Assembly (NCBI GenBank): GCA_018340805.1
Contig: JACMZG010001913.1
Location: 10,732,340-10,796,339 of the forward strand
Length of the DNA: 64,000 nt
Direction of reading: 5' to 3'
Source of the DNA: Microvelia longipes
Lineage: Eukaryota > Arthropoda > Insecta > Hemiptera > Veliidae
Shown here: positions 34,091 through 47,344 of the stretch, piece by piece
How positions within the stretch are numbered: position 1 is the first letter of the stretch
Layout of the letters: every line of letters starts with the position of its first letter
Notes under the pieces: generated by a model
Told to the model about the DNA's origin: nothing
What the model saw: only the letters and a program-made list of their open reading frames with translations
Database searches by the model: none
Position numbers and translations under genes: made by a program

Positions 34091-34095
34091 CATAG

Positions 34096-34178
<83 letters not shown>

Positions 34179-34214
34179 TATATATATATATATATTATAT
34201 ATATAATAATTATA

Positions 34215-34270
<56 letters not shown>
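34091..34270. repeat. (TA)n microsatellite
   Basis: About 180 bp of TA with several ATTATA and AATAATTATAAT interruptions. Confidence 0.95.
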
Positions 34271-34272
<2 letters not shown>

Positions 34273-35123
34273 ACAATATAATTTGTTATCAAGATAACAA
34301 ACATTTTGACAGAAGACCGAAAAATAGACCTCTATTTATTACCGTAAAATAGAGCATTTATTAGTTTAAAATAAAGTTAAATTTCGCACATCGGACCAAC
34401 TCTAATCTCAAAGAAAAACCATTAATCAGCCAAAAAAAAAACACAGTAATATGAGGAGTCCGACATTTAAAATGTGAGATGCCGGTCAAAATATATCATT
34501 AAAGGAAAGAATTACAAAACCCTCCACTAAGTAAATCCGAGCTAAGCCCATAACAATGGGATACAAATGTACTCAACTATGCGAACGGTTACCCAATTGA
34601 TTCAGTTACGAATTCAATAGGAGCTAATATGAAATCGAAGAAGCTGAGAAGCACTATCTAGGGTAGATGCTCAGAAATAATCCTCTACAAAATTCAATTT
34701 TCTGAAAACACAGATTTACAACAAAGTAGATATACAGATCCTATAAAGGGTAATAACAGGAGATAAAGTTAAAACTTACGTTTTAAGCCTCGAGGGGAAC
34801 TATGAGTAAAGCCAGCTCCGAGCTATCAGGAACACAGTCGCACATACCTGACAACAAAAAAACTAAATTTAATACATATATCGATGATGTAATAGCTGTC
34901 AGAGGGTCGTATGAAGTCGATAGTGGAGAATAGGATTCGGCAATGGTTTAATTAACAGGCTTAACCTCCTAGATTATGGGACACATAAAGATAGATCTCA
35001 ATTCTGCTACTGACAGGACAAGTCAACAGTAAAATGATTTGTTCGTGTCAAGACGACAAAAATTAGAACTTTAAACGCTTGTATATGTTCTATACAAAGA
35101 GGCAAAAACTGTTGAGAAGGAAC
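34271..35123. other. Mostly unannotated stretch before the satellite
   Basis: This is one of the least AT-rich, least repetitive parts of the window. I cannot identify a gene. One short open frame within it is listed separately (34802-34933). Confidence 0.4.
34802..34933 (+). CDS. Unrecognised 43-codon open frame
   Basis: An ATG-to-TAG frame with a mixed hydrophilic composition (starts MSKASSELSGTQSHIPDNKK). It lies in the only relatively non-repetitive stretch near the big satellite. It is not similar to anything I can name, is too short to be convincing, and no splice signals were checked. It could be chance. Confidence 0.12.
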   Translation: MSKASSELSGTQSHIPDNKKTKFNTYIDDVIAVRGSYEVDSGE

Positions 35124-38100
35124 ATTACGATTCATCGTGACTGTATGCCACTCAGAAAACTACTTAAATATTACGATTCATCGTCTGCCAAAACTACTTA
35201 AATATTACGATCATCGTGACTGTAGCCACTCAGAAAACTAAATTTTCATCGTGACTGTATGCCACTCAGAAACTACTTAAAATATTACGATTCACGTGAC
35301 TGTATTCAGAAAATACTTAAATATTACGATTCATCGTGACTGTATGCCACTCAGAAAACTACTTAAATATTACGATTCATGTGACTGTATGCCACTCAGA
35401 AAACTACTTAAATATTACGATTCATCGTGACTGTATGCCACTCAGAAAACTACTTAAATATTACGATTCATCGTGACTGTATGCCACTCAGAAAACTACT
35501 TAAATATACGATTCATCGTGACTGTATGCCATCAGTAAACTACTTAAATATTACGATTCATCGTGACTGTATGCCACTCAGAAAACTACTTAAATATTAC
35601 ATTCATCGTGACTGTATGCCACTCAGAAAACTACTTAAATATTACGATTCATTCGTGACTGTATGCCACTTAAATACTTAAAATATTCGATTCATCGTGA
35701 CTGTATGCCACTCAGAAAACTTAAATATTACGATTCATCGTGACTGTATGCCACTCAGAAAAACTACTTAAATATTACGATTCATCGTGACTGTATGCCA
35801 CTCAGAAAACTACCGTCGTGACTGTATGCCAAAACTACTTAAATATTACGATTCATCGTGATGTATGCCACTCAGAAACTACTTAAATATTACGATTCAT
35901 CGTGACTGTATGCCACTCAGAAAACTTACTATAAATATTACGATTCATCGTGACTGTATGCCACTCAGAAAACTACTTAATATTACGATTCATCGTGACT
36001 GTATGCCATCAGTGATTCACTGTATGCCACTCAGAAAACTACTTTAAAACTTATTACGATTCATCGTGACTGTATGCCACTCAGAAAACTACTTAAATAT
36101 TACGATTCATCGTGACTGTTGCCACTCAGAAACTACTTATCATGCCATTACGATCATCATGCCACTCAGAAATTAAATATTATGATTCATCGTGACTGTA
36201 TGCCACTCAGAAAATACTTAAATATTAAAACTGTACTTAAATATTATCGTGACTGTATGCACTCAGAAAACTTTCATGTATTGAAAAACTACTTAAATAT
36301 TCGATTCATCGTGACTGTATGCCACTCAGAAAACTACTTAAATATTACGATTCATCGTGACTGTATGCCCTCAGAAAACTACTTTATACGATTCCGTGAT
36401 GTATGCCACTCAGAAAACTACTTAATATTATGATTCATCGTGACTGTATGCCACTCAGAAAACTACTTAAATATTACGATTCATCGTGACTGTATGCCAC
36501 TCAGAAAACTACTTAAATATTACGATTCATCGTGACTGTATGCACTCAGAAAACTACTTAAATTTACGATTCATCGTGACTGTATGCCACTCAGAAACTA
36601 CTTAAATATTACGACTCATCGTGACTGTATGCCACTCAGAAAACTACTTAAATATTACGATTCATCGTGACTGTATGCCACTCAGAAACTACTTAAATCG
36701 TGGACTGTATGCCTCAGAAACTACTTAATATTACGATTCACGTGACTGTATGCCACTCAGAAACTACTTAAATAGAAACTGTATCACTCAATAAATATTA
36801 CGATTCATCGTGACTGTATGCCACTCAGAAACTACTTAAATATTACGATTCACGTGACTGTTGCCACTCAGAAAACTACTTAAATATTACGATTCATCGT
36901 GACTGACTGTATGCCACTCAGAAAACTACTTAAATATTACGATTCATCGTGACTGTATGCCACTCAGAAAACTACTTAAATATTACGATCATCGTGACTG
37001 TATGCCACTCAGAAAACTACTTAAATATTACGATTCATCGTGACTGTATGCCATCAGAAAACTACTTAATATTACGATTCATCGTGACTGTATGCCACTC
37101 AGAAAAACTACTTAAATTATTCGATTCATCGTGACTGTATGCCACTCAGAAAACTACTTAAATATTACGATTCATCGTGACTGTATGCCACTCAGAAAAC
37201 TACTTAAATATTACGATTCATCGTGACTGTATGCCACTCAGAAAAACTACTTAAAATATTACGATTCATCGTGACTGTATGCCACTCAGAAAACTATTAA
37301 ATATTACGATTCATCGTGACTGTATGCCACTCAGAAAACTACTTAATATTAATTCATCGTGACTGTATGCCACTCAGAAACTACTTAATATTACGATTCA
37401 TCGTGACTGTATGCCACTCAGAAAACTACTTAAATATTACGATTATCATCGTGACTGTATGCCACTCAGAAAACTACTTAATATTACGATTCATCGTGAC
37501 TGTATGCCACTCAGAAAACTACTTAAATATTACGATTCATCGTGACTGTATGCCCCTCAGAAAACTACTTAAATATTACGATTCATCGTGGACTGTATTG
37601 CACTCAGAAAACTACTTATTTACGATCATCGTGACGTGATGGCACTCAGAAAACTACTTAAATATTACGATTCATCGTGACTGTATGCACTCAGAAAACT
37701 ACTTAAATATTACGATTCATCGTGACTGTATGCCACTCAGAAACTACTTAATTCTTCGTTCATCGTGACTGTATGCCACTCAGAATTACGACGTGATGTA
37801 CTACTTAAATATTACGATTCATCGTGACTGTATGCCACTCAGAAAACTACTTAAATAATTACGATTCATCGTGACTGTATGCCACTCAGAAAACTACTTA
37901 ATATTACGATTCATCGTGACTGTAGCCACTCAGAAAAACTACTTAAATATTCGATTCATCGTGACTGTATGCCACTCAGAAATACTTAAATATTATGATT
38001 CATCGTGACTGTATGCCACTCAGAAAAACTACTTAAATATTACGATTCATCGTGATGCACCAGAAACTACTTAATATTCGATTCATCGTGAATTGCCACT

Positions 38101-41100
38101 CCTTAAATATTCGATTCATCGTGACTGTATGACCACAGAAAACTACTTTAAATCTATTACGTACTGATTACGATTCATCGTGACTGTATGCCACTCAGAA
38201 AACTACTTAATATTACGATTATCGTGATGTATGCCACCAGAAAACTACTTAAATATACATTCATCGTGACTGTCGTTGGCCATCAGAAACTACTTAAAAT
38301 ATTACGATTCATCGTGACTGTATGCACTCAGAAAACTACTTAAATTTACGGATTCATCGTGACTGTATGCCACTCAGAAAACTACTTAATATTACGATTT
38401 CATCGTGACTGTATGCCACTCAGAAAACTACTTAAATATTACGATTCATCGTGACTGTATGCACTTCTAAGTTAAATATTTTACGTTCATGTGACTGTAT
38501 GCCATCAGAAACTACTTAAATTTACGATTCATCGTGACTGTATGCCACTCAGAAACTACTTAAATTTATGATTCATCGTGACTGTATGCCACTCAGAAAA
38601 CTACTTTAAATATTACGATTCATTCGTGACTGTATGCCACTCAGAAACTACTTAAATATTATGATTCATCGTGACTGTATGCACTCACGAACTACTTAAA
38701 ATATTAATGATCATCGTGACTGTATGCCATCAGAAAACTACTTAAAATTACGATTCATCGTGACTGTTGCACTCAGAAAAACTACTAAATATTACGTTTC
38801 ATCGTGACTGTATGCCACTCAGAAAACTACTTAAATATTACGATTCATCGTGACTGTATGCACTCAGAAACTACTTAAATATACGATTCATCGTGACTGT
38901 ATGCCACTCAGAAAACTCATTCGAAACTGATCATCTACTTAATATTACGATTCATCGGACTGTATGCCACTCAGAAAACTACTTAAATATTACGATTCAT
39001 CGTGACTGTATGCCACTCAGAAAACTACTTAATATTACGATTCATCGTGACTGGTATGGCCACTCAGAATTAATTCTGTGATGTATGCCATCAGAAAACT
39101 ACTTAAATATCGATTCATCGTGACTGTATGCCACTCAGAACTACTTAATTATTTAGATTCATGGTGACTGTATGCACATTCATTAAACAATATGAATATA
39201 TGATTCANAAAACTACTTAAATATTACGAATTCATCGTGACTGTATGCCACTCAGAAAACTACTAAAATACTTAATATTACGATTCATCGTGAACTGTAT
39301 GCCACTCAGAAAACTACTTAAATATTACGATTCATCGTGACTGTATGCACTCAGAAACTTACTTAAATATTACGAAAACTGTAATGCCACTCAGAAAATA
39401 CTTAAATATTAGATTCATCGTGACTGTATGCCACTTACTTAATATTATGATTCACGTGACTGTATGCCACTCAGAAAACTACTTAAATATTACGATTCAT
39501 CGTGGACTGTATGCCACTCAGAAAAACGACTTAAATATTACGATTCATCGTGACTGTATGCCACTCAGAAAACTACTTAAATATTATGATTCATCGTGAC
39601 TGTATGCCACTCAGAAAACTACTTAAATTTACGATTCATCGTGACTGTATGCCACTCAGAAAACTACTTAAATATTACGATTCATCGTGACTGTATGCCA
39701 CTCAGAAAACTACTTAAAATATTACGATTCATCGTGACTGTTGCCACTCAGAAAACTACTTAAATATTACGATTCATCGTGACTGTATGCCACTCAGAAA
39801 ACTACTTAAATATTACGATTCATCGTGACTGTATGCCACTCAGAAAACTACTTAAATATTAGATTCATCGTGACTGTATGCCACTCAGAAAAACTACTTA
39901 AAATATTAGATTCATCGTGACTGTATGCCACTCAGAAAACTACTTAAATATTATGATTCATCGTGACTGTATGCCACTCAGAAAACTACTTAAATATTAC
40001 GATTCATCGTGACTGTATGCCACTCAGAAAACTACTTAAATATTACGATTCATCGTGACTGTATGCCACTCAGAAAACTACTTAAATATTATGATTCATC
40101 GTGACTGTATGCCACTCAGAAAACTACTTAAATATTATGATTCATCGTGACTGTATGCACTCAGAAAACTCTTAAATATTATGATTCATCGTGACTGTAT
40201 GCCACTCAGAAACTACTTAAATATTATGATTCATCGTGACTGTATGCCACTCAGAAAACTACTTAAATATTACGATTCATCGTGACTGTATGCCACTCAG
40301 AAAACTACTTAAATATTACGATCATCGTGACTGTATGCCACTCAGAAAAACTACTTAAATATTACGATTCATCGTGACTGTTATGCCACTCAGAAAACTA
40401 CTTAAATATTACGATTCATCGTGACTGTATCCACTCAGAAAACTACTTAAATATTACGATTCATCGTGACTGTATGCCACTCAGAAAACTACTTAAATAT
40501 TACGATTCATCGTGACTGTATGCCATCAGAAAACTACTTAATATTATGATTCATCGTGACTGTATGCCACTCAGAAAACTACTTAAATATTACATTCATC
40601 GTGACTGTAATGCCACTCAGAAAACTACTTAAATATTACGATTCATCGTGGCTGTATGCCACTCCAGAAACTACTTAAATATTACGATTCATCGTGACTG
40701 TATGCCACTCAAAACTACTTAAATATTACGATTCATCGTGACTGTATGCCACTCAGAAAACTACTTAAATATTACGATTCCTCGTGACTGTATGCCACTC
40801 AGAAAACTACTTAAATATTACGATTCATCGTGACTGTATGCCACTCAGAAAACTACTTAAATATTACGATTCATCGTGACTGTATGCCACTCAGAAACTA
40901 ACTTAAATATTACGATTCATCGTGACTGTATGCCACTCAGAAAATACTTAAATATTGATTCATCGTGACTGTATGCCACTCAAGAAACTACTTAAATATT
41001 ACGATTCATCGTGACTGTATGCCACTCAGAAAACTACTTAAATATTACGATTCATCGTGACTGTATGCCACTCAGAAAACTACTTAAATATTACGATCAT

Positions 41101-41389
41101 CGTGCTGTATGTCACTGATTCATGTGACTGTATGCCACTCAGAAAACTACTTAAATATTACGATTCATCGTGACTGTATGCCACTCAGAAAACTACTTAA
41201 ATATTACGATTCATCGTGACTGTATGCCACTCAGAAAACTACTTAAATATTACGATTCATTCGTGACTGTACTGCCACTCAGAAAACTACTTAAATATTA
41301 CGATTCATCGTGACTGTATGCCACTCAGAAAACTACTTAAATATTATGATTCATCGTGACTGTATGCCACTCAGAAAACTACTTAAATG
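35124..41389 (+). repeat. 46-bp satellite array, about 6.3 kb, roughly 140 units
   Basis: The unit is 'gattcatcgtgactgtatgc', 'cactcagaaaactacttaaa' and 'tattac' (46 bp). A recurrent 'tattatg' variant is clustered in 39,950-40,260 and elsewhere. Very many units carry one- to few-base deletions, especially in 36,100-36,450 and 37,700-38,900, and a single N stands at 39208. Most regular units are in 39,640-41,390. Array borders are sharp: 'aacattacgattc' on the left, 'aaatgactaactgc' on the right. Stretches of open frame (TVCHSENYLNITIHRD and the like) are satellite read-through. Confidence 0.97.
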
Positions 41390-41394
41390 ACTAA

Positions 41395-41445
41395 CTGCAA
41401 GAGGTCAACAACCATGTGATCGCGAAGCGGCCCAACGAGTACAGC
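41395..41445 (+). repeat. GCGAAGC hairpin block (family R relic)
   Basis: 'caacaaccatgtgatcgcga' then 'agcggccca' is related to 'caacaaccatgtggccgcga' at 29390. It sits directly at the right edge of the 46-bp satellite. Confidence 0.6.
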
Positions 41446-41489
41446 GTTGATCCATAAAAATTGATAACAAAAGGGTGATCAAAGTGGGG

Positions 41490-43440
41490 TTTTTAATTTT
41501 TTGCGAATTACCTTTAGAAAAATTCGCTAATGGAATGGCGTTATGGCGAACCTCGGACCACGACCAAAATCCGTTTCAAAGGGTATTTTTATCACGAAAA
41601 AATACGTTTTGCAAAACTTTATATTATATTTGTTTGAATATGTAGTACCTCGAACGGATAAATATTCTTAAATAACAAAATCCATCTTAGGAAGGTCACG
41701 ATAAAAAATGTTTTTTATGTTTTTGGGGTGCTAAACCGAATGAAACTGGTCCGAAGTCAATACGACCAATCTAAGTGACCAAAATGACGAAAAAAATAAA
41801 TCACCGGAAACCGAAATTACGGTCAATGAAAATTAAATTTCGAGTAGGGTGTAATTTGCATGTATTTTTGAGCGCAGAATCGTATAAAACCAGTCAGGAG
41901 TCGAAAGAAACACTTTAAGTGACCAACAAATCGAAAGAATTATAATCAATTACCGAAAAACATAAAATAAGTCCGGTGAACATCATATTTCAAGTAGGAG
42001 TCGTTTTCAATATTTGAAAACGACCTATGAGATAAAAGAAACGGGCCGGTAAGATAAAAGAAAATGGTCGGAAGTCGACACGAGCTTTTAGGCCAACCCA
42101 GGGTACCTGGATTCGAATCCAGGAAGGATGATAATTTTTTATCGATTTTTTACATTGTATATGTTAATAAATACAATGTAATTCAACCAAGGTGGTCGGC
42201 ATGTCGGGCGAATTTCCTTTGGAATGCGTATATGCGTGCTTAACAATTCATTTCTTGCTTAGAATCCGGTTTAAAGGCCCGTCTACAATCTTAAGTTAAG
42301 TTAGGAAGAATTTTTCAAAATCTCTTTTTCTTCTTAAATAATTCTTTTTCCCGCTCTTTTGAGTTAAGAAAACCATAAAAATGGTTTTTCATAATTTTCT
42401 TAAAGGAGAATGTACAACTTTATCTGTTTTTTAATGATTACAATATTTTGTAAACTGATGTGATTGTTGTATTTTGAATATGTGATTATTTGAATATGTG
42501 ATTATGTGATTGTTTTGTTGTTTGAATATTTTTTTATATAATATATATTTTTCTTTTTATTTTTGAATTATTTAGTTTTTGAAATGGATGAGGTTCCTAC
42601 GTCTGTAGACATACTAGAGATAAGGAAAATAACGCTCCCAACAATTACCTCATCCATTTTGATTTTATTTATTAACTAAAATAAATAAAACACGGTCGAT
42701 TTTAGAAGTAAAGTAAAAAACTATTTGCAAAAAGTCTTTAAAAAATGGAAGGAAAGACCATTGAAAAAGCAATGTTTATTTAAATTGTATTAAAATTGTT
42801 ATTGAGCTCTGCTCGTTGTTACAATAAATAAATAAATACAATGTGTGTAGACGGTAGGAAGAAAAGTAGTCTGAATACAGCTATGTGTGTAATTGTAACT
42901 TTAAAAATTGACTTAACAACTCAGAGGTTGTAGACGTGTTTACGGATCTCTTAAGTCTAAAGAGCGGGAATTTCAAAATAGTTTGTTCTAAGTGAGAAAT
43001 TCTTCACTTCTTCGATTCTTCCTGAGGAATTCTTCACTTCTTCAATTTTTCCTAACTTAACTTAAGGTTGTAGACGGGCCTTTATACTTTATAACTTAAG
43101 CAGTTACTCAGTTATTAAGCACTTACTCGTAACTTACTCTTTCTGTATTTTTCAAAGGAAACGAGCTTAAACCTTTAAAGAAAAACACCAACTAGTGCAA
43201 ATAATGGCGGGCACTGCCAATTTTAGAGTCATAGTTTTGTACAACCAACAGGATAATTATGCGCTTTTCCTTTGGAAAATACAGAAAATGAGTTACGAGT
43301 AGTGCTTGATAATTGAGTAACTGCTCAAGTTATAAAGCATAAACCGGATCCTTAAGCATGAAATGGATTTTTAAGCACGGAAACACGCATTCCAAAGGAA
43401 ATTCACCCAACATTCGGAACACCGCGCCAGAATTTTTGTA
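41490..43440 (+). mobile_element. Composite non-autonomous element, family D/C, copy 2
   Basis: Same modules as 22956-24650, inverted. In order: terminal hairpin with 'gcgaatt...aattcgc' (41500-41530), tRNA-like half in reverse (41528-41572), diverged tandem units with 'tttcgagtagggtgt' and 'ggtccgaagtcaatacgacc' (41690-42090), a T-arm-like palindrome CCTGGATTCGAATCCAGG (42106-42123), then palindromic module C. Module C is split by a nested MITE (42274-43082), and its right half ends 'gccagaatt' at about 43436. Confidence 0.75.
42274..43082. mobile_element. Nested TA-target MITE, 809 bp
   Basis: Termini AAGGCCCGTCTACAA and its inverse TTGTAGACGGGCCTT, continuing into 'cttaagttaagttagg' and 'cctaacttaacttaag'. 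It is flanked by TA on both sides (42272-42273, 43083-43084). Removing the element and one TA restores 'ccggttTAtactttataac', which matches the unoccupied module C sequence 'ccggtttatgctttataac' (inverse of 43325-43345). The interior has a second inverted repeat, AAATGGATGAGGT / ACCTCATCCATTT (about 42582-42594 and 42643-42656). No transposase is present. TA duplication fits a Tc1/mariner-type or similar source; the termini look PIF-like, so the class is open. Confidence 0.85.
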
Positions 43441-43948
43441 ATTTTTGACGATTTACCTTTGATTTATTTTAATTAATTTTAGGGCGTTCATCTCACTAAA
43501 GTCACTCTTTCATTGGAAAACCTCTTTTAAATGGGTCGTCACGAGTATTTTTTTATAAACAATATAGTGTTTGGTAAAAATCACAATATAGTGATTTTTA
43601 TATTGATTTTCAATATTAGTTGTAACAATAATTTAAATTAGCTGATAAGATGATATTTTGAATCGTAATTAAATTCTGTGAAGCAGAAACTAAATTCTGC
43701 CCCGGATTGGAAATAATTTTTTTTATAATAAATATCCTTTATTAGTAATACAAATTTTAAAATATAAATAACATCATATTTAGGATAGAATGCCACACTT
43801 TAGAGTTATAAACTCTGCGCTGTGTGGCAAGTACTTAATTAACTAAGGCTAAAGAACTTTTTTTATTTGTCTAAATATTCACATATACACATACTTTCAT
43901 ACATACACACACATATATACATTTGCATACACACATACACATACTTAC
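43441..43948. other. Unannotated AT-rich stretch ending in a CA/TA-rich run
   Basis: No gene. 43880-43948 is an irregular 'acatacac' simple repeat. Confidence 0.45.
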
Positions 43949-43959
43949 ATATATATATA

Positions 43960-44012
<53 letters not shown>
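43949..44012. repeat. (TA)n microsatellite
   Basis: About 64 bp of TA with one ATTATA break. Confidence 0.95.
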
Positions 44013-44017
<5 letters not shown>

Positions 44018-44029
44018 AAAATTCAAAAC

Positions 44030-44800
44030 CAGGATGAAACGGGCGTTTTTAAGGCCACCTGAGTGGTTTTAGCAAAGTTGTCTGTCTGTATGTGTGTGTG
44101 TGTGTGTATGTTATCATCGTAGTTTCCAGTGTATTTATGCTAGAGAATTGAAATTTTATACAAAAATCAGTTTACCGCTGTAGTTGTGCTATTCGGAAAA
44201 TACTTTTTATGACGTCATTAACCCGCAATAATATCTCAGCAATAAATTTAGAAAAATCATAAAACGCGGAAAAATGATGCATTATTAATTCAATTTTTGT
44301 GAATGACTTGTGTAAGATTTTTAAAAAATTGAAAAATGGTCCAATTTAGTTGAAATTTAGTACAAATGTATGCCATTACCTAATAAATAGTACACCAAGT
44401 TTCATTTCAATACGACAAGTATATCCATGATTTTTGTTGGATCATAAAAATTAAGGAGCATTGAGCGTGGTCAGTGCTTAATGGGTGACCTCTGAGAATG
44501 ATACGGATGTCTTTACTATCAGCGGACGAGCAAAGCGAGTCCAAAGATGTGATAAGTATAAACTTAATGACTTCTGTCTTTAATGTCTGCTGAGAATGAT
44601 ACGGATGCATTAACTATCTGAAGACGAGCTAAGTCAATCCAAAGGCATGTTGCAGTATAAAATTGGTGATCTGTATTTTTGAGGACGAGCGAAGCGTGTC
44701 CAAAGCAGGAAGGACGAGCGAGCGAGTCCGAAGCAGGGAGGATGAGCGTAGCGAATCTGATGTAATGAGGAAAAGCTCCGAGGTACCCCGTATTTTTATA
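44030..44800 (+). repeat. Family E copy, long
   Basis: Near-complete E: 'aggatgaaacgggcgttttt', 'cctgagtggttttagcaaag', a GT run, 'gtagtttccagtgtattta', TGACGTCA near 44211, 'tccatgatttttgttggatc', 'gagcgtggtcagtgctt' and 'gtgacctctgagaatgatac' (twice). It continues with several 'gacgagc(g/a)aagc' units and ends 'gaggtaccccgta' at about 44790. Good reference copy for the family. Confidence 0.88.
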
Positions 44801-45191
44801 TAGATAAATTCTTTATTGAGGAAGAAATCTACTGGCAAATTATATTTTTTTCATGAAAATCAATCTTGTAAGGATCGCAAAAGCAAATTAATAAAACAGA
44901 CACAACTTAACTACACTTTTTCCCGGATCGTAATAAAAGGTATAATTATGACGTCATGCGGGTCATAAAGTAATTATTATCTCATCAAGATATCTTGGGT
45001 TAGGTTATCCCTCTCATTAATCTTTTAATATTTCCATTTCTCATTTCATACAATCAAGTTTTGCACACGTGAGTTAGAAGCAACAGTATGAGAAGCATTT
45101 AGAAATGTATCCTCGTACGATGCTACAATATAAAGCTAAAATTGTTTTTTTTCGAAATTCGATGACTCGAGATCGATGTAATGCGATTTGA

Positions 45192-45428
45192 TTGACTATA
45201 ATAATAATAATAATGCCCGTTTAGCGGCTCATCAGGTATAACCCCTGCGGGAACAACCTCAAGTGGTAGTAGCAACCGTAACGCTCCAAGTGAAATCTAA
45301 AGTTGGCAACACTTTATTTGAACAATAATCTTAATATAAACTGAGAGCGTAGCCTAGGATTCGAACCCCAGACCTCCGTGGTGTCAAAGGTCAGTATAAT
45401 AACCGACGCCTAAGACCACGAAGGCGGT
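45192..45428 (-). mobile_element. tRNA-derived SINE, family 1, copy 2
   Basis: Minus strand: the tRNA-like head includes 'tggtcttaggcgtcgg' (A-box region) and the B box GGTTCGAATCC (plus strand 'ggattcgaacc' at about 45359-45369). The body has 'cttgaggttgttcccgc', and the tail is (ATT)n (plus strand 'ataataataataat' at about 45201-45213). This copy has both boxes and is better preserved than 846-1075. Confidence 0.85.
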
Positions 45429-45497
45429 TTGGATTGATTGAATACTGATTTATTTAACTAGCCTCTTTACCATTCAACGTGGATAAATTTTCAATTA

Positions 45498-46409
<912 letters not shown>

Positions 46410-46580
46410 CATTTATACCGTAGGTTTATAGGAAAAGTATTGTGTTTGCAAAAAAATCCGAAACCGGGATGAAACCTGAATTATCCGTTTCAGGTGTTTT
46501 TAAGGCCTCATGAGTGGTTTTCTCAAAGTTGTCTGTGTGTGTGTGTGTATGTATGTGTGTGCTTTGTTATTATCGTAGCT
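46410..46580 (+). repeat. Family E head
   Basis: Terminal hairpin-like 'cttttcctcatttatacc' / 'ggtttataggaaaag', then 'tattgtgtttgcaaaaaaat', 'ccgaaaccgggatgaaacct', 'aggcctcatgagtggttttc', a GT run and 'ttattatcgtagctc'. Confidence 0.85.
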
Positions 46581-46586
46581 CTTAGT

Positions 46587-46662
46587 ATTATGGTAGCTCA
46601 GAGCTAAAACGGTCGCCTTGCCTCACTGGCCCGCTCCGCGGGCCAGAATAGGCCCGGGTCCG
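46587..46662 (+). repeat. tRNA-like sequence at an E/E junction
   Basis: 'tggtagctcagagctaaaac' is a strong D-arm/A box. 'ggcccgggtccg' 60 nt further is a B-box-like T-arm. Between them lies a GC hairpin 'tggcccgctccgcgggcca'. No matching acceptor stem is formed, so I read it as a SINE head or tRNA pseudogene rather than a functional tRNA. Confidence 0.5.
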
Positions 46663-46679
46663 CAGAATATACAATTCGC

Positions 46680-47340
46680 CAAATTTATACTGCAACATGT
46701 CTTCGGACTAGCTTCGCTCGTCCTCAGATTGTAAATGCATCCGTTTTATTTTCAGCAGTCACCCATACAGCACTGACCACGCTCAATGCTACTTAACTTT
46801 TATGATCCAAAAAAAATAATGGATAAACTTGTCAAATTAAAACGAAACTTAGTGTGCTTATTTATTAGGTAATGGCATACATTTGTACTAAATTTCAACT
46901 CAAATTTTGAGGACTCAAATTCTGAGGACTCGCTTTGCTCATCCTCAGAATATACAATTCGCCAAATTTTTACTGCAACATGTCCTCGGACTCACTTCGC
47001 TCGTCCTCAGATAGTAAAGAAATCCATTCCATTCCCAGCGGTCACCCATACTGCACTGACCACGCCAAATGCTGCTTAACTTTCATGATCCAACAAAAAT
47101 CATTAATATACTAGTCGTATTAATACGAAACATTGTACACTTATTTATTACGTCAAAGTATGAACTTGTACCGCATTAGATCGACCGATCAATTAGATCA
47201 ATTTCCGATTTTTTACAATTTTTTAACAAAATTGAACCCAAGCCATTTGATAAAAAAAAGTAATGCTGATTAGATGGAACTTGGCATATATTTTACTCCA
47301 ATACACGGCTACATGCATATTAAACCTTAATCCGAGGTTG
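46680..47340 (-). repeat. Family E fragments in reverse, tandem
   Basis: 'cttcggactagcttcgctcg' (46704) and 'gactcgctttgctcatcctc' (46928), 'cactgaccacgctcaatgct', then a second set at 46980-47110. Two E tails lie in tandem. Confidence 0.8.
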
Positions 47341-47344
47341 TTAT

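Noticed and set aside
35427..39599. Several 60-107-codon frames with repeated TVCHSENYLN / HRDCMPLRKLL
   Set aside because: Read-through of the 46-bp satellite in changing phases; broken by unit indels.
35124..41389. CRISPR-like array
   Set aside because: Units are head to tail without spacers, and the sequence is eukaryotic in character.
42584..42679. 31-codon frame starting MDEVPTSVDILEIRK inside the nested MITE
   Set aside because: Its start and end are an inverted repeat (AAATGGATGAGGT / ACCTCATCCATTT) and it turns hydrophobic and AT-driven at once. Chance is more likely than a transposase relic.
45350..45428. Functional tRNA gene
   Set aside because: A and B boxes are present but the acceptor stem does not pair, and the sequence continues into a SINE body with an ATT tail.
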